A stretch of DNA of 24,239 bases from Pholiota molesta (Eukaryota; Basidiomycota; Agaricomycetes; Agaricales; Strophariaceae). The notes under the pieces are model-generated. The model made no database searches, was not told the DNA's origin, and saw only the letters and a list, made by a program, of their open reading frames with translations. Position 1 is the stretch's first letter. Each line of letters opens with the position of its first letter. The position numbers were made by a program, and so were the translations under genes. Shown in pieces: positions 1 to 9,629 of the stretch. The stretch covers positions 1 through 24,239 of the forward strand of contig JACGCK010000438.1 of NCBI GenBank assembly GCA_014925825.1. The letters are read 5' to 3'.

Positions 1-2909
1 CAGACGATGGGGTTGTCGCCTGGTTGACGGTGCTGGTAGAAGTAGAAAAGCCTTTGCGGTATCTGCTTTGTGTAGGCGTGCCGCCTTCTTGTTCCTTCGA
101 TGTCTCTCTTTCTCTGTACCAAACCCAATCGAGTCGCGTCCCTTTGACTTCGTCCTGAACCATTGCATAACCTTGCGAGCTTTGGTAGTCGACGCCTGCA
201 AGCCGCTGACATCTCCGAACTCATTCGTAGGCGAAAATGCTGAATCGGGAGGAACGGCGGCAGGAGTTGGAGGTAAGGCAGCGGTTTTCGGATGAGGAGA
301 CACTGAAGGCTTAGCCAACAACGAAGCGTTGGCGGCGCTAGCACCGTCCGCAGTCAACGGTGTGGAGGTCATGCGACCCTTAGTCCTATTACGAATGGAC
401 CTGCTGAACGCTCGACCATCACGGTCAACGTATTCCTCCTGCTCTTAGTCGAAGGTTGTTTCTCGGTCCCAACAGGACTCAAAAGCACTGATGACGAACT
501 GCCCTGTCCCATCAGATGGCACAGGGGGTAGTGCTGTTGTTCGACGAAGGTTCGCCGTTCACTGTAGTATGCGTGGTGGCGGAGGTAGGTGTAGATGTGC
601 TCCCATTGCCACCGAAGCCTGACCCGAAGATCTTGGAAAGACCAATCCTGTCAAGGCTCGATTTCCCCTTCTTATGACCATGTTTGAATGAAGAAGTGGA
701 GTTCTGGCTACCACTGTCTTTGTCCTTGTCGGTCGGCTCTTGCGATCCAGCTGTAGAAGGTGTCGGAGGCGGAGACGAAACGCTGACAGAAGGTGCTCGA
801 CGGAAGGCTGCCTGGCAGCCACAGGCTCGGTTCGGCGAGATGATTTGGTTGATGGCGAGCGATAAGCCGATGGCGCAGAAGGGGCAATAGTAGCGCTCGG
901 AGGGGAAGGAGGAAGAGGTTTAGGGCCATTGCCTTGGGATGACCGTCTCTCCTTCGCCGGAGTGTTGGGGGCCGTAGATATGGAGGCGCCTGCTTGCTGT
1001 GCGCCTGTGTAGTGGAAGGTTGCACCTGCTGCCGGTGTTGTGGTTGTTGTGGCTGAGGAGGTACATCTTTAGATTGACTCTGGCTGCCGCTTCTCTCTCG
1101 TCGCCTGTCATCGGACTTCTTCGAAGCCTTTGAGGGATCATCATACTCAACTTGGATCGTATGCCTGAATCCACTACCGCCTCCACTGCTAGAGTTTGCT
1201 TTGTGGCCCTTGGGCGACTGGGCATTTGGAGACAGTGTGGCCATGGCATCGGGGGCGTGCGCTTTGGACGAAGTGGCAGTTGAAGATGCCGCATTTGCAT
1301 TGACAGAGCCGCCAGGCCCAGCGAAGGGGTCATCTTCGCTGAGGCCAAGAGCAGATGGACTGCCGTACGTCTTGCGAGTATTGGTGTGAGTGGGAGTACC
1401 AGCAATCGTTGCAGGAGAAGCCATCGACTGATCTACAGATGAATCATAGAGATACTCCGGTTGTGTAGATCTGCTACGGCTGGCGCTTGAAGGTACGGCT
1501 CCATGTTCGGGTCGATGACTTTGCGTTCGAGAAGGAGAAAGTGTTCCATTGGTCGCAGCATGCTGCCGCATTTGTCTCTGGTAAGCCAGACGCTTCTGTT
1601 GATGTTGATCCATCGCCGCCCTCTCCAGTTCATCGACAGTCTTGCCGAATGCGTTTGGAATGCCATCGGTGCGGGTGTTGTTGTAGACACTCAACCAAGG
1701 ATGGCGCATAACTCCATCAAGGGTGGTGCGGCGAGATGGATCAGGGACCAGCATCATGCTCAACAAATCGCGAGCTTCCACAGATATATATTCCGGGAAT
1801 GATAACGGGGTGCTGACGATATATTTATACAGGAGGTTGATGTTATCGCCGTCCGGATTTGCAGGATCATCGTCGAAAGGGAGATAGCCAGCCAGCATGG
1901 CGTACAGGATGACACCACAACTCCAGATGTCTACAGCGCTTCCCACATAGAGACCTTCACTGATGACCAGCTCAGGAGCGGCGTAGCAAGGACTGCCACA
2001 GGAAGTTTGCATCAGGTCATCTGCGCGATGCTCGAAGCGGTTGGCAAAACCAAAATCGGTGATAATGACATTACGATGTCGATCAAGAAGCAGATTCTCG
2101 AGCTTGAGGTCGCGATGAACAATCTTTTTCTGGTGGATATACCAGACCCCTGAAATAAGTTGGGAAAAGAGTTTGGCTGCATCCTTTTCGCGGAGATAGC
2201 GATGGGCAAGGATGTGATCGAAGAGTTCACCCCCTGAAGCATACTCCAGGATAATCCCAATGTACTTGTCAGTTTCTATCACGTCGTATAAACGAACGAT
2301 GTTAGGATGTTTAAGCGTCTAGAGGGTGGATCAGCACACAATCAGGCCGAAAGAAAGCAGAAGTACCTTTAGAACCTCTATTTCTCGTTCAACTTTGGAT
2401 AATCGGACTGACGTGTCGACATTGCCGCGGCGAATTAGTTTCACAGCAACTTCTTCGCCCCATTGGCTGTGCAGCCCAAGTTTGACTTTTCCGAACTCGC
2501 CCTCGCCCAGAGTTTGAAGCAGGAGGTATGGGCCAAATTTTGGGATTGTTCGGCGCGGATGAGCTGCGGCGTAAGCCACAGCTGCTGGATGAGCGAAGAC
2601 GTCGGTGTAAGGCGGTGTGGTGTCGTCATGGCTAGAGTAAGATCCTTGTTGTTGTTGTGTATTGGAAGGCGATACTACGGAGTGAGATGCACGCTGGCGC
2701 CGTGCAGCTGCGGATGCCGAAGGTGGATTTTGTGAGGCAGCTGCTGTAGTGTGTGCAGCAACCGAGATTGGTCGCGAGTTGGAGGACGCTGCAGCTGCCG
2801 ATTGAGGAGATGGCGCTGCGTAGTTATTCTGCCGAGACGGTCCAGGGCTCGATTCCATGGATGGGATTTGGAGGCTTGCAGAGAGATGTGGGTTCGTCGC
2901 GGAGGCCAT
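1..2909 (-). CDS. KIN4-like CAMK-family Ser/Thr protein kinase, 3' end outside window
   Basis: A protein kinase that would phosphorylate Ser/Thr on protein substrates. In yeast, Kin4 acts in the spindle-position checkpoint; a similar role here is only inferred. Exon 1 is 2909-2367 and exon 2 starts at 2318. The ATG is at 2909-2907. Residues 1-120 are Ser/Ala/Pro-rich and look disordered. The kinase domain spans about 123-390, with glycine loop LGEGEFGKV (134-142), VAVK lysine 157, HRD Asp 251, DFG Asp 269, T-loop [12 protein letters not shown] (Thr about 286) and a closing HPWL (387-390). The insert [20 protein letters not shown] is what I associate with fungal KIN4 rather than SNF1. A long Ser/Pro/Gln-rich tail follows. 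It ends in [17 protein letters not shown] (about 130-80), like the conserved KIN4 tail. The tail is read only across about five net one-base losses, near 990, 815, 515, 406 and 47, so the strict frame stops early at 708. The kinase domain itself is unbroken. Confidence 0.85.
2319..2366 (-). other. Intron in the kinase gene (48 bp)
   Basis: On the minus strand it starts GTACTT and ends CTCTAG, with a CTGAT branch-like site about 15 nt before the end. Splicing joins ...EIEVLK to [12 protein letters not shown], restoring the kinase alpha-C/beta-4 region without a frame change. Unspliced reading hits a stop inside it. Confidence 0.9.
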
Positions 2910-2949
2910 CACCGACGTTGCTGAGTCAACCAGTTGATTCGCTGGTCTT

Positions 2950-3010
2950 CTGGCGTTGAAAGATGAGGGGTTTTCGGGAAGATAAAATGGTCAAAAGATA
3001 CCATACATAC
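2950..3010 (-). other. Probable 5'-UTR intron of the kinase gene
   Basis: The minus strand has GTATGT at 3010 and ends GCCAG at 2950, giving 61 bp. It lies upstream of the ATG at 2909. The flanking sequence has no in-frame ATG joining the kinase frame, so it would be a leader intron. Transcript data would be needed to confirm it. Confidence 0.5.
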
Positions 3011-3111
3011 CTCAGGACGGTTGTGGGAGCGTGAGTCGGTGTGGATGACGAGCTCGAGATTGAGAAAGGGAAGGTGGCAGGGGCAGAGATGGATTCAACA
3101 AAACCCAACAC

Positions 3112-4337
3112 CTGGTCACTAGCGTGAGAACAAGTTCGGTGCCTGTCCCGCCGAGTCGACCTCAGTCAGGGGGTATCTACCCAACTCAAGCTGAAAAATT
3201 TTTTGAGCAAGCAAACCGGTATTTGTTCTATATGCGCAGCGGAAAGGTTACGTTTTCTGCTCATCTTTTTGTGTAGTGATTTTCGGCAATCCTAATCCTC
3301 CCTAACAAGACAAAAGAAACCCCTCCCAACGGCAGGGTACTGTCAATCCCATCGTCAAACGTGTCAGTTGGTTGCCATCTTTTTGTTGTCCACTTTATCT
3401 ATTCCATGGGCTGTTTCGGGCTGCAGCTTCTATTTACGGTTTATTGAGCCACAAATTCCCCGAGCGCCAATCAATCATTTTGCCTCCACCTGCTGCGGCT
3501 CGAATAACTTAACAAAATTAACAAACGAATCTATAGTAACAGATTTGATTTAAAAGCTTATTTTGGAGCAATACTCCAGGAGCCTCCAAGAGGGCTTCAA
3601 GGCGAGTCAAATGTGCAAGGAGGTGCAAGGCCCTTTGCAATGATCATTGGAAATTCAACGGATCAAAAATATTTTGGCCCTACAAACCTCTACAAACGTG
3701 CTTCGCCAAAAAACGTTTTTCTTTTCGAGTACTTTCTAGCGCCCTCTTTGCTCCTCTATGTAGAGCTGATTGCCTCCTGTCGAAATCGCATTGATATTGA
3801 AGCTTGCTTTCACATAGTTATCGACTCACGTCAAGTCCATTTCGTGGTGGTGGCGATGCGACCAAAACGCAGAAGTTAGCTCGACACCGCTAGCAACGCG
3901 ACATGCATGTTACCCCATACTACATAGGTATTTTTCAAAGTATTATGTTCAAATCTGGTTAAATGTACTCCAATAATTATCTTCGCATGATTCAGAACTG
4001 GTTCAAAGAAAGATACAATGCGCATCTAAAATCGTTGACTCCAATTACTAGTATTAACGTTTATCATTCCTTCAAAAAATCTCAAACTTCCTGTATTGGG
4101 CGCCTATTCAGGCGCTTACTGATCTACGTATGAATTTGGATTTCAATTGCTATTGGATGAGAAATTAGCTGCTAATTTTGAGTATGTACCTAACCGACTG
4201 GCGAATCATCGGATCCTTTCTTCTTAGTCTTGAATTGAATATCACGCTTTGAGCATTCCAGAATTCATGAGCATACAGTAATATTACACATAACTATGCC
4301 GCATAACGACCGAAATCTGATAAAGAACCCTTTCATG
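3112..4337. other. Intergenic region between kinase and acyltransferase genes
   Basis: About 1.2 kb, more AT-rich than the flanks. It holds the kinase promoter side and the 3' flank of the acyltransferase. I see only short chance ORFs, no tRNA and no recognisable element. A small inverted repeat (GCGCCT, ATTC loop, AGGCGC) sits at 4100-4115 and is of unknown meaning. Confidence 0.6.
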
Positions 4338-6086
4338 TTAAACCATCAATGTGCGTAGCAAATCCACCCATTGCTGCAGCCATCCCTTCATAACTTTCTC
4401 TTCCACGGCAAGCTCGTTATAGTCAACGCTAAGCATTATCCGTCCCTTCCATTCCGTGCAGCGGAAGAATCTAGTGGCGAGCATCATCTTCAGTGAAAAA
4501 ATCAAACTCGACGAGTTGGCTGGGACTTACGGTCCAGGATCACATTTGTTGAGACCCACAAAAAAGTCATCGATATCAATGACAGTCTCTCCGTTTACGC
4601 CTTCGTAACTTGGAGCAAGGTACACCGCGCCCTTTCCATCTCCCCCGTACTGCGGCCCAATGAACGGCGGCGCAGGCGGAGCCTGAAGCATGAGATCGCC
4701 TTCCTGCGCCTGAACCGCCACTAGCGCCGGGTACGAAGCCTGCTTGATGTACTCCTTCTTGACCGTTTTAGCGAAGTCGAGTAACAGACCTTTTTTGTCG
4801 TCTTTGGGGTGCTGATGGAATATCGATACGGGGATTTGGAGAGCTGAGACTCCGAGACAATATCCGGGGTAACCGGTCGGGGTACGGTATTCTTTGTCCA
4901 ACCGCTGGCGACCGTCCATGAGGCCGAAGAAGAAAATGAGTTCGTCGGAATCCGGGGCTGGCGGGTTATCGTAGATAGGGAGTAGGCATACTGCGGCATG
5001 AACTAAGAAAAGTGATTCAGTCCGATATTTTTGAGTTAAGGATCCATAAGACATACCTAGATGGTTGACAGTCAGTCTTTCCGTAAGACCAGCCTTGATG
5101 CGACCGGCATCTTGAATTTTATGCGACTCTTCCACAGTGAACTTGTGCTCGACACGACGAGTCTTGGGCTTTGAAGTTGAAGGATCAAATGGAAGGAATG
5201 ATTTTAAACCATGCATTCTCTAGAAATTTCAGAGTCATCGAACAATAAGTCAGGCAGGATATGGTTATACATAATCGAGGACCTACCGGAGCACCCTTAG
5301 CAAAGTCAGTCATGACATCTCCAAGAGTCTCGAAGTATTCCTTCCCTCCTCTGTACTCCTCTGCCGTCTCCGCCTTGATAACGTTGCCCTGATCGTCAAT
5401 GACTGCGGATTCGCGCTTCTTCAGGATCTCTGTAACGATTGGGAGCAAGCGATCGCCCTCACTGCCCCACGCCATGCCGGCCTCTTGGGCTGAAAGGTAC
5501 CCAGGGTCGGTGATGTATTTTGCGAGATGCCCCAGGAGCTTTGTCAACAAAATCTTGACCCCAGCTCCGTCAAATGTGGTATGCGCCGTGTGCAACAGCA
5601 AGCCGAACTTTTGGGCGCTAAAAGGCACCAAATATAGGAATGTTTGCCGATCGAAGTCGTTCGCAGGAATCGGTTCTTGGCCGATATCATATCGGAGATC
5701 GTCGAGTGTTTGGAATGGTACTCAGGGAAGATTTTAACAGTCTCTTCCGCCCACGCGTCGACGTCCTCAGTGGACTTGCCCAAATCGTAGGTGATGAACG
5801 TAGTAGGCGCCTTTCCTTCATGCCAGATGTGTGACGTCGATGCGGCAATGGTCGGCACTTCCCACCGTAAAGATTTCCAGGCGCTTTTAACATGGGTGAG
5901 TAGTTCAGTCTGGGAAATAGGCGCGGAAAGGGTAGCGTAGACTCCGAGGAAGAGATTTTGCTCGCCGTGCTTCATCAATTTCCAAATATCTTCGATGACC
6001 TCTCCTCCTCCCGCCTCGCGATAGAGACGTCCTGGTACCTTCTCATCGTTACGCCACAAGAACCGATTGAAGTCGACGATTTCCAT
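4338..6086 (-). CDS. HxxxD-type (condensation/CAT-like) acyltransferase, four exons
   Basis: Probable CoA- or carrier-dependent acyltransferase of the chloramphenicol acetyltransferase/condensation superfamily; the substrate is unknown. Exons: 6086-5287, 5219-5057, 5002-4531, 4470-4338. The ATG is at 6086-6084 and the stop TAA at 4340-4338. The catalytic motif is HTTFDG (His 169, Asp 173; codons 5583-5581 and 5571-5569), preceded by FSAQKFGLLLHTA, the usual beta-strand context. The last exon reads RIMLSVDYNELAVEEKV..GWL, like the C-terminal strand and helix of such enzymes. One lost base in the A-run at 5709-5711 breaks the frame between PEYHSK and TLDDLRYD. With it restored, the four exons sum to 1569 nt (522 residues), exactly in frame. 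I see no signal peptide, so it is probably cytosolic. It could belong to secondary metabolism, but no cluster partners are visible. Its start is only 79 bp from the LTR of element 1. Confidence 0.8.
4471..4530 (-). other. Acyltransferase intron 3 (60 bp)
   Basis: A canonical GTAAGT donor at 4530 overlaps an apparent stop (CCG TAA). The acceptor CACTAG ends at 4471. Splicing replaces that stop with a 43-residue tail of typical acyltransferase C-terminal sequence. Confidence 0.75.
5003..5056 (-). other. Acyltransferase intron 2 (54 bp)
   Basis: The donor is GTATGT at 5056 and the acceptor TTCTTAG ends at 5003. It joins LTVNHL to VHAAVCLLPIYD. Reading through it would insert an unlike Ser/Thr-rich stretch. 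Confidence 0.8.
5220..5286 (-). other. Acyltransferase intron 1 (67 bp)
   Basis: The donor is GTAGGT at 5286 and the acceptor TTTCTAG ends at 5220, with a CTGAC branch-like site. It is phase 0, joining DFAKGAP to RMHGLKSF. Confidence 0.8.
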
Positions 6087-6166
6087 GGTGAGTGGACTGC
6101 ACTAAAATGGATAAGGTGATAATTTGTCACGGGTACGCTCCCTAGACGTAGTATTTACCATTAATT

Positions 6167-6188
6167 GGCATCACCCTCTGGTGATGCC
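6167..6188. repeat. Perfect palindrome at the LTR start of element 1
   Basis: Arms GGCATCACC and GGTGATGCC are separated by CTCT. They occupy nucleotides 2-23 of the LTR, the same position as the palindrome in element 2. Confidence 0.85.
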
Positions 6189-6190
6189 CA

Positions 6191-6200
6191 CATATATACC
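6191..6200 (+). promoter_or_regulatory. TATA-like box in the element 1 LTR
   Basis: CATATATACC lies just after the terminal palindrome. The identical ten bases occur in both LTRs of element 2, where the rest of the sequence differs, which supports a promoter role. Confidence 0.5.
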
Positions 6201-6415
6201 ATACTTATTTGTCATCAGGAGGGAGACCTTTTGACCCGTACACACGTAGACTACCAATATAGATTGGTTCTGGTTTACAACGTGCGACTTAAGGTCTAAC
6301 TGTAGAGCCAAGCTTTACATTTTTTAAACCTTCCAAATAACTTGGACAGTCTACATCTTTGAGCAATCAAAGAACAAAAATAAACGCAACCCACACCACA
6401 CCCGTGAAATTTCAC

Positions 6416-9400
6416 ATGGCTGAAGGAGACCAACCGTTCCACGATGGTGAGAATCCCGAGCCACCACGCGCCCCGACACCGGAGACTGCACAGACACCAG
6501 GATACAGAACTAGTGCCACCACGTCACCGCAAAGGACGCGCAGACTCAGTCAGAGAACATCGTCACAGTTCTCAACGGTTAGGCAAGAAAGTGAGCCGGA
6601 CTGGGTCTCCCGAGCAATACCAGAACAACCAACGCCTATGCACACCCCATGGTACCAGGAGCGAGTCAGATGCCGTACGAAACAGATGACGGAGTCGACA
6701 TGGGGACATAGCTGAGCCAGCCGACGTTCTTGAGGACCAGATAGACGCGATATGGCAGATACACGGTGTCGAACGACTAGATCGACGCCAGGTAATGAGA
6801 TCATTAGCAACACAGAATGTCATGGATGCGGTAACGTATTCCAGACAAAACATACCCGAGAACTCACCGAAGTGGCGAGAGTTGATACTGGCATCACTGA
6901 CTCGGATCGTGAAACGATATGTCGAGGCAAGACAACAGAAAGCGATGTCGCGAGCATCTACGCCAATGGGGCCAGTGATGATACAAACACCATCGATCCA
7001 GCCGACGTTAAGTCAATGGGCGAGCGTCCCGTCCACATCACCGCAACATCACGATCCAATTACGCGTGAATCATTGGAGCGATCACCAACCATCGAACGA
7101 GCCGTAGCAAATATAGCAGGGCCAAGGATGACCGGGGAAGCGGACGAGCAGTTTCGAAGGAGGATGGCGGCGATGGAAAGAATGCATCCGCAGGGTGGGG
7201 CGGCGATACCAAAGTATAGCGGAGGACAGCAAGGAGTATTGGATGAAGTACCCAATACAGATAATAAACTTGTGTATCCGTTCGTTACTCGACGAACGAT
7301 GCGAGCAGACAATTGGAAAGATCGCGTAGTTTACCAAAAGTTACGTCGAGAAGATTTGGCAAAATACGGATCTTCGTTAATTGAAGACCAGAACGTCGGA
7401 TTTTCGACTAATGGGGCCGTCGACCTCGATGAGTTAGTCCCAGAGGTGCCCGACATCAAGCCAAAAATTGAGGACACAAGTAGGAATATCTTTTCAATGC
7501 CTGCACAAGTAACTAGTACACTCGGGCAAACTCGTCTGAATACTAATAGAGAATCGGCAAAGTCAGGTGTTCGGTTTACGCCGCCAATGACCTTGCACGA
7601 ACCAGAGCCGTACAGACCAACGGCGCAAGAACCTGAAAGAGGTACCGAGAGACGAGTGTATGGCGGCCATACCTTACGAGATCTCGACAGAGGAACGGAG
7701 AGACGATCATACGACGCTCAGGATCCAACATCTGAACGACGAAGTAATCGAGGATATTCGGAACCACGAGTACAAGGGCCACGATCAGATGCCCCAGGAG
7801 TAATAGAGGCCGCAGAGCGCCATCGATCAGTTATGGAACAACGGCTAAGCCAGTTGATTCATGAAGCATTGAGTGTTAAACTCACGTACCCTGATGGCTT
7901 TAAATTCAGTCAAAAATTAGAGGCTGGAAACAAATATACGGGATCATCGAAATTTGCTGATCTTGAGGACTGGTTATCGGACTTGGTATACCGAATGGCT
8001 ACCCGTCAACTCGGAGGGCCTGACCTCGACCGCTTCCGTGTACTAATTGTGAGCGAACACTTGGGTGGAGAGGCCCATACATGGTACCATCGTCACGTAA
8101 CTAGTACCAATCGAACGAAGTTAGATTGGACATTCGAAGCTATAATATTGGCGCTATATAATCGATTTGTACACGCGACTACGATGCAAGACGCCCGCGA
8201 AGGATTTAGGAGAGCTAAGTACTCCGCATCACGAGGAGTGCAGTCATACTATGACGAGCTAATCGGGTTCGCCAAAAATATGGCAGCATATCCTGATGAC
8301 TATTCATTCATAGAAGTATTCCTTGACGGAATACCCAAGGAAATGAGGTCAGAACTCATTAAAGAACGAGGATTATCACCAGAAGTACACTTTATGGAAG
8401 ATTTCGTCGCGTTTGCAGTCGCGTTTGAAGCTCGAGTAAAGACTGACGATTATTATAATCGTAAAGCAAGATTACAGTCAAACCATACTGAGCAACCGAA
8501 GGTACAAGTACCGCCGCGTGAAACGAGTAAGCCGGCAACGACGAATAGAACCTCACGATTCGTACATCGAGGTGTACTTAAGTCAGGAACACCGCCTAAG
8601 GAGGCTAAGGTGTCTGTACTTAAAGAGCCATTAAAAGACAACCCGAGCCAGGACAACGCTCGGAGCAAATCATGGGTTAAACCACATGAGTCAAACGTTA
8701 GTGGAGCTCATACGCATGCTGTTGACATAACATGCTTCAACTGTGGGCACCGAGGACATTACGCAAAAGATTGCAAGGAGCCAAAGAAGCCTCGAACGTT
8801 GCATACCCGGGCGTTACGAGATGACAGTCAGGAGTCTGAACTTGAGGATGATCGTCAACACGACCAAGACGACCATGAACCTGGCGAAGGCGAAAATGAC
8901 GAATACTGTCCCAGCAATTGCGACGAATGTGCGGAATCACCGGAGAGTGGTGACCAGTACACGGACATAGAAGTTGAAGAGTATGGATCAGATGAATCTA
9001 ACGACTTCATGAGAGTGATGACGGTCAGGTGTGTTCGTCCAGACGAACACATAGAAAATAAGGAAGACACATATGGCAATCATGACTGGATACGAGCTGC
9101 AGAGACAAATGCGACCAATGAAGAGGTACACCTGCGCAAGGTACGAGTCCGTACGTCGAACAAGAGCAGGGTGCGACCAGTTGTATCTAGCGAAGAGAAG
9201 GAGTGCTTAGCGACATACATAAATGTTGGAGGAATGAATGCGTGGACGCTATGGGATTCAGGAAGCACCACAACGGGGATAACGCCTACATTCGCACATA
9301 TAGCAGGAATTACAGTGGATACACTGTTGGACCCACATATATTGCAATTAGGTACGATCGGGAGCCGATCGGTTATTAAATATGGGGCAGACGTCATGGT

Positions 9401-9629
9401 GGACGTGGTAGGAACGAAAGCGATAACATATGTTGACGTGGCGAACTTCGACCGGTATGATATGATTATCGGAACACCGTTCATGCGCAGGCACAAAGTT
9501 ATCCTAGACTTCGTGAACGATGCTGTGATTATCAACGGAAAGAAAGTGCCGGCAACTAAGGTTCAATTGAAGGACACCGATGGGCGCCTGAGGAGATATC
9601 GAGCAACCGAAAAAGCGCCGAAAGAGTGA
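6416..9629 (+). CDS. gag: Element 1 Gag-protease polyprotein
   Basis: Builds the virus-like particle and matures it. The ATG is at 6416. A Pro/Thr/Ser-rich N-terminus is followed by a Ty3-type capsid domain (about 7870-8450; WLSDLVYRMATRQL, AHTWYHRHV, FRRAKYSASRGVQSYYDEL), a single CCHC knuckle CFNCGHRGHYAKDC (8733-8774), an acidic spacer, then a retropepsin-like protease with WDSGSTT (Asp codon 9255-9257) and IIGTPFMRRHKVILDF. Two lost bases break the N-terminus: at the AA of 6631-6632 and the GGGG of 6702-6705. Only from about 6706 is one frame open to the end. With two bases restored the ORF is 1072 codons including the stop. It ends in TGA at 9627-9629, and the same frame continues directly into pol. 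Confidence 0.85.

Larger units (their letters stand above)
6166..6335 (+). repeat. Putative 5' LTR of element 1 (about 170 bp)
   Basis: It starts TGGCATCACC and contains a 9-bp inverted repeat at once, followed by CA and CATATATACC at 6191-6200. The LTR of element 2 starts with the same architecture and the same CATATATACC box. The proposed end, CCTTCCA at 6329-6335, resembles the GGCCTTCCA end of the element 2 LTR. The left edge is fairly well supported; the right edge is a guess because no partner LTR is available. A TGG that could begin a primer-binding site lies at 6343, a few bases away. Confidence 0.55.

Noticed and set aside
708..900. The kinase ending at the stop at 708
   Set aside because: The reading near that stop is Leu/Arg-rich nonsense. 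Other frames carry Ser/Pro-rich sequence and the KIN4-like tail motif further left, so the gene continues.
3368..3879. Two plus-strand ORFs in the intergenic region
   Set aside because: Short, without motifs or intron signals, and in AT-rich sequence where such ORFs arise by chance.
4100..4115. Inverted repeat as a solo LTR start
   Set aside because: The arms are only 6 bp, there is no CATATATACC box and no matching end or target duplication.
6750..7070. Separate small ORFs at the start of element 1
   Set aside because: They overlap gag in other frames. Gag-like sequence (EDQIDAIWQIHGVERLDRRQV) is continuous in the main frame.
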